Of a stretch of DNA of 64,000 bases, positions 1-8,949 are shown in pieces. Source of the DNA: Litoditis marina. Taxonomy: Eukaryota; Nematoda; Chromadorea; Rhabditida; Rhabditidae. The stretch is from assembly GCA_964036275.1 (NCBI GenBank), contig OZ038437.1:16214090-16278089 (forward strand). The letters are read 5' to 3'. Position 1 is the first letter of the stretch. The number at the start of each line of letters is the position of its first letter. The notes under the pieces are model-generated. The model ran no database searches. It saw only the letters and a program-made list of their open reading frames with translations, and was not told where the DNA came from. The translations under genes and the position numbers were made by a program.

Positions 1-130
1 AGAGAGGGACAAGGAAAAAAAGAAGAGGGATAGAGCGAGTAAAATTGACATAGAAAGAAAGTGCGAGGGAGAGACAGAAAGTGCTAGGGAGAGAGAGAGA
101 AAAAAAAGAGAAAGAGGAAGGGAGAGAAGT
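1..130. repeat. GA-rich low-complexity tract
   Basis: The strand is almost purely A and G with runs of GA dinucleotides. It resembles the GA tracts inside the tandem repeat at 19408-20630, so it may be the edge of a similar unit outside the window. No coding signal is credible here. Confidence 0.8.
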
Positions 131-938
131 AAAATTAGCGTGTCTTTCTCCCACCTACACACACATGAAATACTTTGAAAGTTTGGGAATGATGCACAGT
201 TTCGAGATTGGAGACCGTGCATGTTGTATTCTTGTGTCAAAAAAGTATCGGGTGGGCGTTGGTGTCGAGTTCAAACTATGAACTGGTGCAAAGTTTCGGG
301 GACCGCTTATTTTCTTCAGTTTCTATTTTCTCTCAAAAGGTTTTTTTCTTCACAAGTCTCATAGAAATAATGAAACGTTCCCTGCTGGTTATACTTTGGG
401 GTCTAGAACATTTTTCCAAGAAAAAACTTTATTACGCGGAAAGTATGAAAAGTAACCATGACAGCTCTAGCGAAATGGCAGTTGAGGTCGTAAACGAGAT
501 GTTCATGCGGGTTTAGAGCACGCTCAGATATTCATATACACTAGAAGTAAGTTGAGTAGTCACGTTAAGCTAGAATTCTAATGAGGCTTCACGCACTTTG
601 TCATTGCACGTTTCTGAGTTCTGCTGTGTTAACCATGTTTCACGTGATTGTGCAATCGATCAACAGCCTACGATGCATGTTAAACTGCCTGACCTCCTGT
701 TTTTTGTAGTTCGATCTATTTTGTTTATCGAATGAAATTTGAAATATTTTCAAGAGAATCGAGAACGAACTACTACTATGACCTGGTCATCTCTTAGTGT
801 TTACCTTTTGCAGTCTTAGAGAATATTTCTGAACATCGTGGTGAAACCTGGGTTTGCCACAAAGTTGACTCTGTTCTCTTTTGTTACAGGTTTAACAGTT
901 TCATAGAGTATTTGATATTTTCCAGATGAACTGATTGC
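131..938. other. Upstream intergenic sequence, no gene seen
   Basis: Short reading frames occur but none has a convincing start, splice sites or protein-like composition. The stretch holds one element of family MITE-A (about 539-665) and leads into the first exon of the gene starting at 942. A phrase near 265-290 (GTGTCGAGTTCAAACTA) recurs in similar form near 42178 and is probably a dispersed repeat. Confidence 0.5.
539..665 (+). mobile_element. MITE-A element, about 125 bp
   Basis: This is the first of more than a dozen copies in the window. The ends form an imperfect terminal inverted repeat around GTCAATTG.A.AGTCACGTGAA. The interior carries conserved phrases, an AATGAG block followed by TGCACGTTTCTGAGTTCTGC. 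No coding capacity is present. The short length, inverted ends and dispersed copies in both orientations fit a miniature inverted-repeat element; no transposase family is assigned. Confidence 0.75.
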
Positions 939-941
939 AGA

Positions 942-3900
942 ATGATGCTCTTCGCCAGTGTCTTCTCAGTTCTGATAGGTCTCACGTACGCGGTAAGTTG
1001 GGTTTTCTCAGTTTCCGAGAAGTTAGCTTGAGTTTTCCACCTGAATGATACGTGAAATCAAGTATTTAGTACGATTGTTTTGGTGAGCTTCTTTAAGTAC
1101 GGAACAAACATAATACTACAAATATTTCAACATATAAATATTGTACGAGGTAATAGAAAACGTGCCGTCAAAACGTGAGCAATAATATTCAATTGTGTCA
1201 CTTTCAACTTGTCAAAGTGATTCACGTGACTGTAAATGTGACTAATCTGTTAATTTTTCCAGATCCACTGCAACTTTTTGACTCTTCACCAATACGAGGT
1301 CGCCCTTACCGCCGAATCTTACGAAATCCCAGAATGCGACATCAAGGACTGTTGTCTAGATGAATACTGCAAGATTCTGCTCGTAGAGTAAGCTTCAGAC
1401 AAACAGATCCGCAAAATCTAGCATTCCATAAAATACCACAGGGATTTTACAGCACTCTACAAAAATATCATTGAAGATTCAAATATCGAAAAGGTTTGAA
1501 ATGTTCTCATTCAATTATTATTCCTTCTTACAGAAACTTTTCAATTAGAAAAAGTGGAAGTTTGCTCTTGAAAGCGTCGTTTAAGTATTTGGAGAAGAGT
1601 TTAATTTGTACTGTACGAGTCTCAATAGGAATCATGCCGACTATATAGTTTCATTCCTACTGAGACCCATTGGTATCGTGCCAAGATTTTCGGATGAATA
1701 CTTCTTAGAGAAAATATGAGTGTTCTGAAGACGTTTTTCTTTACGTCTTCTCATAAAACTGAACAACCGCTAAGAGTGATTTACAGTTGTCTGCAAAGCT
1801 ACAGGTTGGTGAAAAATTGACTGGAATTTTCATTGGCATGCTGCCAAGTCTCAATAGGAATTATGCCGACTATACCACTGCGTCAGGGAGCACTACAAGG
1901 AGTTTTTCTAGCTTGAACGACAAAGTACGATGTATTGTCGGAAAGCCGGACATGACGTCTTCGACACAAACAAACGTTACGGTTTACATCCGCGCGGGAG
2001 ATTCCGTCAACTGTCCGGCCAACGTATCGTTACAGGAAACTCAAGAACTCATCTCTAGTATGAAAGGTAATAGGCAAACTTAGGAAAAACACTTTTAATT
2101 CGGTGTTATATTTATTTGAAACAAGAGTTTTTTTTTCTATGATAATTTCAAATTCAGTTTGAATAATTATCGTAGAGAGATAGTTCTGCTTGCTTAGACC
2201 AGCATTACCCAATTGACCAGTCACTTCGGTAGAGGACCAAAAGAGAGGGTGCGCCCAGAACGTATTCTAAAAGATCCTGGCACCTTCATCCCATCCTGCG
2301 CCTCCTCAAACATACGCTATTTCTCGTCTCTTACATTCCGCCGGGATGTAAGAGCAGAGAAACAGTGAGACAGAGCGAGAGACGCAGGATGGGATGGAGA
2401 TGCCGGGATCTTCCAGCATACGTACTCAGGTCAGAAGGAAGACGAAGACTGTTTCAGCCTGCTCGTCATTTTCTCATACTCTTGCTCCTGAAATTTGCTA
2501 ATTGAAAACGATTGCTGCTGATGTTTCTGAAGACATGTTTGAAAACCGTGCAACTTATCAGATGAACGGAGTTAGTATGCTAGCACATCTTGACGCCTTT
2601 CCTGCAAAGTTTCTCGCCCTTCTTTCTATTTCGCGACCCCATTTTCTCGACGGGATGTGAGAGCAGAGAAATAATGTATGTTTGAATGGACGCAGGTTGG
2701 GGTAGATAGATAGAAATGTTCTAGTATACTGTTAGTCAATTGCACAGTTTCGTGAAACATGTTGAATTTAACAGAACTGAGAAACGTGCAATGACAGAGT
2801 TCGATGGGAATGCAATGACAGACTTTACGTGAAAATTCAATTTACTTTTAGTATATATGCTTCCAGATATGTTTCGATTCCAGAGCCCTGCGACCAGTGC
2901 GTCGTTCCTGCCATGGGAGCTGCATTAACAGTCACTCACGAGCCTCTTTCCGTGACGACCACCCATACAGACACTAATGGGAATGGAATGACCCTACTCG
3001 GCTACCAATATGGTTGCTACATGACACTCAACTGCACCAATAGCCTCATTCTCGACACTGACCCGTGAGTATATGCTTATAATGAAAGTAAACTGAATAG
3101 TCACGTGGAGCTAGAAATTTAATGAGACATCGTGCATTTTTTCATGGCTCGTTTCTTACGTATGCTGTGTTCCACATGTTTCACGTGACTGTACAACTGA
3201 CTGTGCAAAACTAACCGTATTGTCCTTCTCACTTTTACGTAGAATACAGCAATATGCCTTCATCAGCAGTTTCTGCGACGAATTCTGATTTCGAATACAC
3301 CATGTGTTGAAAGATTGTTTATATTTTGTTGCGCTGGATATAAGTCACTGAAGAATTCAATTGTTTACTGTATTGAGGTATGGACCAATCCCAACGCATC
3401 GGTCCTTACAAACTGCTGTTGAGAAATGTATGCAGTATAAAGGACAGAAGCGTTGGTATTGGACTCTTTAATCGTTCTCCTTCAATAAGGTTTGCTTCTT
3501 CAAAGCACGTCTGTACGGTCACCTACCCTGCTGTGTTTGTAGTTTGATTAAGCTACTTTACGGTCACAATTGGGAAATTATGGGGTACACTGCATGAATA
3601 TTTATGAGATATATGCCTCATGTGAGAATCGAACCATGCCCAATAGAATGAGAAGCGCGGCCACTAACCACTATACAACCTATGCTGATTGTACATATCT
3701 GTTATTACACTTACACAGCATAGAATGAAATATACAGTATTCAACCGTCTTTTCAGACCATAATCACATATTCACATACTTATTGTTTCACTTCGCGTCG
3801 TTTCGAGGCGGTGATCATCATACATATCACACTATCGTCAAAACGTCTTCTTTTGCAGTAGTGGTACAGTTGATTCCTCATGGTGGACAATCGTATGTTC

Positions 3901-4223
3901 TGAGACATAGATTCGGTGACATGCCAGAAACAACAGTAGTACCAGCTGACGACGAATTGACTGTGAAAATGCATTCCTGTTGGGAATACTGGCCAGCTTT
4001 TCGCAGTCGCTCGTGGCCAGGACTTTTCATCTCGTCACGGCCTGGTTATCACATATCGGGGTCAAATGACAATGCTTAACTTGCCACTTTCTGTACATTC
4101 CGTTTCAGTGTGATTGAGTACAGTGACCACCAGGTCCGCTCCTTCTTTTGCGAGCACACGTCGGGCAATTGGAGTTCGCAACGCTCTCCAACTCAATACG
4201 CCAAATTAGTCCACTGCACATAG
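942..4223 (+). CDS. Secreted cysteine-rich protein, six exons, 264 aa
   Basis: Exons by eye: 942-992, 1263-1382, 1787-2066, 2198-2228, 2867-3064 and 4109-4223, stop TAG at 4221-4223. All phases join, giving 795 bases. Exon 1 encodes exactly a 17-residue signal peptide (MMLFASVFSVLIGLTYA). The mature part has about 13 cysteines, including a DCCLDEYC cluster near residues 46-53 and a PCDQC pair early in exon 5, plus several possible N-glycosylation sites (NVT, NVS, NCT). This suggests an extracellular disulfide-rich protein. The fourth exon is only 31 bases and is required to keep frame; without it exons 3 and 5 do not join in phase. Two donors are the weak GTAGAG; a stronger GTAAGC at 1388 would break the frame of exon 3. 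Introns contain small mobile elements and a SINE. I do not recognise the family; it looks like a nematode-specific secreted type. Confidence 0.65.
1612..1690. mobile_element. MITE-D fragment inside intron 2
   Basis: AGTCTCAATAGGAAT at 1618 faces ATTCCTACTGAGAC near 1652-1665, forming an inverted repeat. The following bases (CCATTGGTATCGTGCC) match, in reverse complement, sequence near 10050-10070 and 38185. The same end sequence is found inside exon 3 of this gene at 1847-1874. Confidence 0.6.
2268..2414. mobile_element. Fold-back palindromic element, about 147 bp
   Basis: A long imperfect palindrome: AGATCCTGGCACCTTCATCC on the left is mirrored by GGATGGAGATGCCGGGATCT on the right. An inner stem, CTCTTACAT / ATGTAAGAG, brackets CCGCCGGG. 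A degraded relative lies at about 2606-2716. It sits in intron 4 of the secreted-protein gene, 40 bases after the donor of the microexon. Confidence 0.8.
2730..2858 (-). mobile_element. MITE-A element in intron 4
   Basis: Reverse-orientation copy beginning TATACTGTTAGTCAATTGCACAG and ending near TTTTAGTATATA. It lies just before the acceptor of exon 5 (AG at 2865-2866), so its end contributes most of the sequence around that acceptor. Confidence 0.7.
3078..3213 (+). mobile_element. MITE-A element in intron 5
   Basis: Forward copy with GTAAACTGAATAGTCACGTG at the left and GTTTCACGTGACTGTACAAC at the right. It starts 13 bases after the exon 5 donor at 3065. Confidence 0.7.
3590..3735 (-). mobile_element. 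tRNA-like SINE in intron 5
   Basis: On the minus strand an A-box-like segment (ATAGTGGTTAGTGG) is followed about 35 bases later by a B-box-like segment (GGTTCGATTCTCACATGAGG). These internal RNA polymerase III promoter boxes, with no foldable complete tRNA, mark a tRNA-derived SINE. The copy at 7887-8100 is closely related. Confidence 0.6.
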
Positions 4224-4610
4224 TGGCAGAACAATATTCGAAACAAGCGATAATATCGCCCGATCTCGTTTTGTGTGTAGTTTGTTTCTCTTATCTCGTT
4301 TGAAGTTGTAAATTCTGTAGATTATCGATGTGATCTAGTTTCAATTTTTAATCGAATCAATTATCTCATCGAATCGAGAAAAAGAATAGAACATGTGTTT
4401 TGCATCGGAAAGCTTTTATATCAAATTTAATTAGAATGAAGTGTGTTCAATGTTGCGTGTATATAATTATCGAATGTATTTTACGCAAGCTTACCACACC
4501 AATGAAACATTATTTTAAGACAACACTACCACGCAAAGATACATGGAAAAGACTACTGAAAATGAGTAAAAGAACACAGTTATCATATCTAACGAATCAG
4601 CAAAACTGTT

Positions 4611-5830
4611 TCATGAATTCTCCACCCTTTGCAAATATTTGTGAAATCGAACTTAAACACAGGTCTGTAGAATAGCGAATATCGATGTCAGTGCGAGAAG
4701 AACGAGGTTCCACGATAGAAAGAATATTTCGGAAAATAGTGATTATTTATATACTTACCTAATGATTTTAGTACACACTAGAAAAATCAGTGAAATCTTT
4801 TGAAATTCCAAAACTCTCATTGGAAAATTGAATTAGTAAAGTGTAAGTACATTCGGGAATAACGGAAACTATACCAGAGGCCGTATATTCCTCAACCAAT
4901 TCATATTTTATATTCACACATATTCATTCATTCACAGCCAATTCAGCTAGGGATAACATCCCAACCTGGCCCGGGATGGTTTATGCATACGGCCACAGTA
5001 CCACCTACCTCTGACTGTCAATGTCCACTCACGAAAATCACTCGAATAGTAATATCGTGCATCCATCGAAATATAGACTACAACATATACCAAAAATGCA
5101 CCCGGAAGAATACTCTGCACCCACTGAAACGATTCTATTTCAGAAATAGAACTTTTTTTGTGTAAGTCAGTAAGTCTTTTCTACCTATTTTCGTTTCTCA
5201 GAGGGTTTAACTGACTGTGACCCAACTCTCTGAGAAAAAACACAAAAATTGTCCTAAATCAGGGTCGAAACGATCATCATATCACCTTTTGGGCTGTGTT
5301 TGTAGTGTGGTTCCTTTCTTTTGAGCTCAGTTTGAAAGTTTTTCTGGGTAAACAAGTCCGACTACAACGCGTTTTTTTTTCTCCCGCCCTAAAAACTGAC
5401 CATACTCGCTCCATAGTAGACAACTCCCTTGCTCGTTTTCTCGTACCAGCTGTAGAGAATGACTGTCAGTAGCAACAACGAAGGCAACACGTACATAATA
5501 CGAAAATCGAGGTTGTGCGAAAAACCCATCAAAAAGTCCGAAACTTTGATGATTCAGGCAAAAACTATCGAGAAGGTCTGGAAATAAGATAAAGAAAGAA
5601 ATCATGAAAGAATAGCTGCTGGGTTGTTGGAGTTGAAACCCAAAGTAGTTTCCTAACATTCCCTTACATTTCCCTCAGTTTAGCTTAGTTCCCTTAGCTA
5701 CTCAAATTCAATACGATTGTGATTGAACATATGAGATCAAACCTCACAGTTTTGTAACGGTCAAAACGAATCAACTATATAGGGTTGCAACTAACACTCA
5801 TCTTCCTCCGCAAAATCGAGGTTCATCGAA
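4611..5830 (-). pseudogene. Decayed four-TM membrane protein gene (paralogue of G1 and G2)
   Basis: All four exons of the G1/G2 family can be aligned: exon 1 about 5796-5830, exon 2 5401-5577 (177 nt, same length as G1), exon 3 5009-5123 (115 nt), exon 4 4611-4729 (119 nt, same length as G1 and G2). Lesions seen: the start codon is lost and exon 1 carries an indel; exon 2 codon 8 is TGA (5554-5556) where G1 has Trp; the last acceptor reads CG instead of AG (4730-4731); exon 4 has an early TAA (4653-4655). The TM-like stretches, the YEKT motif in exon 2 and the leading Trp of exon 3 are still readable. Multiple independent lesions make it a pseudogene rather than a sequencing slip. Confidence 0.85.
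4878..4994. mobile_element. MITE-E element (diverged) in pseudogene intron 3
   Basis: Ends AGGCCGTAT and ATGCATACGGCC are inverted; the interior GGATAACATCCCAACCTGGC matches the element at 39675-39792. It begins 14 bases downstream of the old exon 3 donor of the pseudogene. Confidence 0.65.
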
Positions 5831-6171
5831 CGCTCAGACGTCCCAACTATGTTGTTCTGTAACTTATAGTCATGAAATGTCATTCAGAGTAGTTATCTGT
5901 TACTGATTGTGTCCCGAAGAATTTCTATGTCATAGGGACTATCTTAACACTCGAGACTTGAATCTTCTACTTTGAACCTTCTTAGAAAAAACGGAACTTG
6001 TTGTGATGAAACGGTCTATTTCTGTGTATGACAAATCTAAAAAAAATGTTGCAATCTATTCTTCCAATAAACAGAAATTAATTCACAGAGAAAAGAAGAC
6101 AGATTCGAACGGAAGGAGATTGGTTTTAAAGGCTAAAAATGAAAAAAAAACAAAGTTGCATTGATAAGTAC

Positions 6172-6271
6172 TTGTCTGTGTCTCTGTTTTTACAATACTC
6201 TCTAGTCCGTCTCTGACAATGTTAGTGGTTTCGGTTTCTGGTATCACCAGGATGTTATTATCCGTTTTCAA
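6172..6271 (-). other. Possible exon or conserved upstream block
   Basis: On the minus strand a good acceptor (CATTTTCAG) opens a 100-base reading frame (LKTDNNILVIPETETTNIV...) ending at a GTACTT donor-like site. Related but poorer versions lie at about 11705-11800, 17345-17440 and their copies in unit B (about 39600-39665 and 39790-39825, 44330-44425). The first two lie upstream of first exons of the four-TM family. It could be an exon of another gene, or a conserved 5' flank duplicated with the family. No function assigned. Confidence 0.35.
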
Positions 6272-6447
6272 CTGAAAATGAACAAATAGTGAAGTAGGAT
6301 GTTTCCATTAGAATTATGAATCACCGATAACGTGAAACGTGAAAAATTACTAGTTGTAAGAGAGCGCTAAGTATATTATGTAGTTTGATCTCATAACATG
6401 CCGTAGCTGACGAACCCTGACCGAGAGACACTGATATGAAACCATAC

Positions 6448-7874
6448 AATACAATACAATAGTTTATTACGGGATCAGAGTCTGTACAATTCGCCGCAAC
6501 ATTTTATCTTTCCAAGTGTGCATCTCTTCTCTAGCGATCCTCATCCAGTTTCTTCCGACAGCTTCTTCGAACTCATCTCTCCATCTTTGTTTTGGTCGCC
6601 CCGGGGGTCTTGGTGCGTCAATTGGACACCATTCCACCATCGTTTTCGCCCAACGATCATTTTCTCATGGCAGCACGTTCACGAATGTCTGGTAGTCGCA
6701 CTGTTCTCGAAAGCCACTCGTTGGTATGACGATCGAAAAGGGTCACACCAATCATTTTTCTCATCATTCTCCGCTGACCAGTGATCAAGGTAGAATGATC
6801 TTTGAGACGGAGTACCCATGTCTCACAGCCATACAGAATTGCTGGTTCTATGCATGCCTGGTAGACCTTACGTTTCAGCGCCAATGAAACGGTACGACTT
6901 GTGAGAAGTTGATAGTATCGATTGAAAGCACACCAACCCGCACGAATTCGACGTTGAATTTCAGGTGTATCGTTCAGCTCAAACGAGAGACGGTGTTCAA
7001 GATAAATGAACTTTTCACAATAGAGTAGGATCAATCCATCGACAGTGATAGGTGTTTCAGTGTAGTTTGACATCACCAATGTCTTTTCATGATTGATTGT
7101 GAGGCCCACTCTCTTGCTGGCCTCCGACAGCTCTTGTAACATTTGCTGAAGTTCTTGAGGACACTGAGAGAAAACAACAATGTCATCAGCAAAGCGGAGA
7201 TTAGTGAGTCTTGTGCCACTGATCGGAATACCGTACTCATCCCAGTCAAGGACGCGGAAGACTTCTTCGACAACAGCAGAGAACAACATTGGGGATATGG
7301 TATCTCCCTGTCGAACTCCTCGCTGAACCACTACTGGTGTTTTGTCGGTACCTATCCTGACATGAACCTGCGCTTTTGCATAAACTGCTTTTATTGTATT
7401 GATTATCTTCGTGTTAACCCCTTGGTTGGAAAGAGATGTCCACACTGAGTCAAACTCGACTGAGTCGAATGCTTTGCGATAATCAACGAATGCCATGTAC
7501 AGAGGAAAGCGGTATTCACATGATTTTTGCATGAGCTCACGTACGGCAAACACGTGGTCTATCGTTGAGAACTGTTTACGAAAACCTGCTTGCTCTGCTG
7601 GCTGGTTATCCTCCAAGTCTCTTTCCATTCTACGACAAAGAACAGTAGTGAAGACTTTGTAAACTGTCGACAATAGAGAGATTGGGCGGAAATTCTTGAT
7701 ATCAAGAGGATTTCCTTTCTTGAATAACAAAGTGATCACTGAATCAGCAAAGTTGTTGGGAACTGTTTCCTGTTCGAGACACTCATTGAAAATCCTGGTC
7801 AAATGAGGAGTCAATACATCAGTGCCAACCTGTAGCATTTCTGCCGTGATTCGATCTTCCCCAGGTCGAATCGA
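6448..7874 (-). mobile_element. 5'-truncated non-LTR retrotransposon with 12-bp target duplication
   Basis: The element lies between direct repeats ATGAAACCATAC at 6436-6447 and 7875-7886. Its 3' end (low coordinate) is a short pentanucleotide tail, ATTGT repeated on the minus strand, preceded by AATAAA-like sequence. It starts inside the reverse transcriptase domain, so the endonuclease and 5' end are missing, as expected for abortive target-primed reverse transcription. The right flank (TGCGTGCCAAATTCATAA) continues into a SINE. An RTE-like clade is likely from the pentanucleotide tail and protein style, but that is inference. Confidence 0.9.
6467..7874 (-). pseudogene. Reverse transcriptase fragment, frameshifted near its C-terminus
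   Basis: The frame is open from the truncation edge at 7874 to a stop at 6657-6659, about 405 codons; an internal ATG lies at 7838. Recognisable reverse transcriptase features: a KNFRPISLL block, an AFVDYRKAFDSV block with the first catalytic Asp, RGVRQGDTISP, and FADDIVVF with the catalytic DD pair. The C-terminal thumb-like region includes CETWVL. After the stop, shifting by one base restores a reading frame to TAA at 6467-6469 containing WRDEFEEAVGRNW, so one base was gained or two lost at about 6656-6660. The catalytic core looks intact but lacks a promoter, start and endonuclease, so it is not expected to be autonomous. Confidence 0.85.
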
Positions 7875-7886
7875 ATGAAACCATAC

Positions 7887-8100
7887 TGCGTGCCAAATTC
7901 ATAAAATATCAGCCTCATGTGAGAATCGAACCGGACCCAAAAAATTGAGAGAGGCGAACGCTAACCACTATATCAACTGTTCGTATACCAACGTTGTGAA
8001 CGAATTGTATATATGTTTTCTTAGACAGCAGAAAGTTATATATACAGTATACCCTCGCCATTCATTGAACGACCACTCTACACAGTCTCTTGTTATACAA
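7887..8100 (-). mobile_element. tRNA-like SINE split by the retrotransposon
   Basis: Minus-strand A-box-like ATATAGTGGTTAGCGTTCGCC and B-box-like CCGGTTCGATTCTCACATGAG, about 35 bases apart. The terminal phrase GGATATTTCATAAGTCTGGC of the copy at 17155-17345 is matched here by TATTTTATGAATTTGGCACGCA, showing the retrotransposon inserted near the SINE's end. Confidence 0.65.
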
Positions 8101-8588
8101 AAATATCTGGTATGCGTCTCGCGAGATCTCCTCACAAATCAAAATTCACAAATTTATACAATTTCGTGAAATGCTAGCTTCAATTTTCAATATTTTTGCC
8201 CGTATCACCCCGGTGTTTAGGTATTGTTGGCCTTGAAACAGGAATGCATGTTCACACGCAGTCCTCTTCTCCCTCCCTCAATAGAAGTTTCTCGCATGTC
8301 ACTGGATCAATGCCATTAGAGCATTCGATAATCCAGCATGATGTCTCCAATGAAGGAGGGACCAAGATTAACTCAGAAAAAACTGCTACTACAAAGATCT
8401 GTGACATGTATGATGATCACCGCCTCGTAACGAAGCGACGTGAAAGAATAAATATGAAATATGAAAAAAAGCGTTGAAAGTTGGAGAAAACTGTCTTTTA
8501 CTGAAGTTTCATGTAACCTTTTCGTGTGTTGTGTGACTACACCAAAACTTTGTCACAACGTTTTTCGACAAGATTTTCGCTGTAGTGG
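8101..8588. other. Non-coding repeat debris
   Basis: No convincing gene. ATGTATGATGATCACCGCCT at 8406 is matched in inverted orientation near 3800-3828, so at least part is a dispersed repeat. Confidence 0.45.
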
Positions 8589-8589
8589 T

Positions 8590-8740
8590 CGCATAGAGGA
8601 ACGTAGCAAGGCGCTAACCACTACGCTAGTAGACCACATAACGGGCAAGGTTCGGAATCAGAGACATGTGTGCGTACACAGCGGAAAGTGAGTTATACAG
8701 TACCCTTCCGCCTTTCCGTTGGCAACGACTACGTATACGA
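8590..8740 (-). mobile_element. tRNA-like SINE, second family
   Basis: Minus-strand A-box-like TAGCGTAGTGGTTAGCGCC preceded by ACGGAAAGGCGGAAGGGTAC, a tail-like phrase also found at about 37370-37515 and 35340-35370. The shared module order supports a repeat family. Confidence 0.5.
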
Positions 8741-8756
8741 TTCGTCGAACACGGTG

Positions 8757-8835
8757 CTACGAGCCCAGTTGGTGCAGTGGTTAACGTCCGTGCCTCCGAT
8801 ATTTTTAGGCATGGTTCAGCTCTCACATGGGACGA
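8757..8835 (+). mobile_element. tRNA-like head
   Basis: GTTGGTGCAGTGGTTAACGT resembles an A box and GGTTCAGCTCTCAC a degraded B box. No acceptor stem or full cloverleaf can be made, so it is not called as a tRNA gene. Confidence 0.4.
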
Positions 8836-8949
8836 ATATTTTTTATAAATTTAGCTACGTACTATAGCGTCCGTACAAAATGAGGATCTATAGGATCAAA
8901 ACTCAGAACATTGTCCAATTAAAAAAGTACATTTTTAAACACAATTGTT

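Noticed and set aside
3859..3892. Extra exon in the last intron of the secreted-protein gene (TTTTGCAG to GTATGT)
   Set aside because: Including it breaks the frame into the final exon, while the direct join 3064/4109 is in phase.
5327..5659. 110-codon minus-strand frame over pseudogene exon 2
   Set aside because: It is in a different frame from the family exon, which aligns with G1 over 59 codons with one TGA.
6518..7448. Plus-strand frames opposite the reverse transcriptase
   Set aside because: Shadows of the minus-strand reverse transcriptase coding sequence.
8757..8835. A functional tRNA gene
   Set aside because: A-box-like sequence only; acceptor stem and T-arm do not pair.
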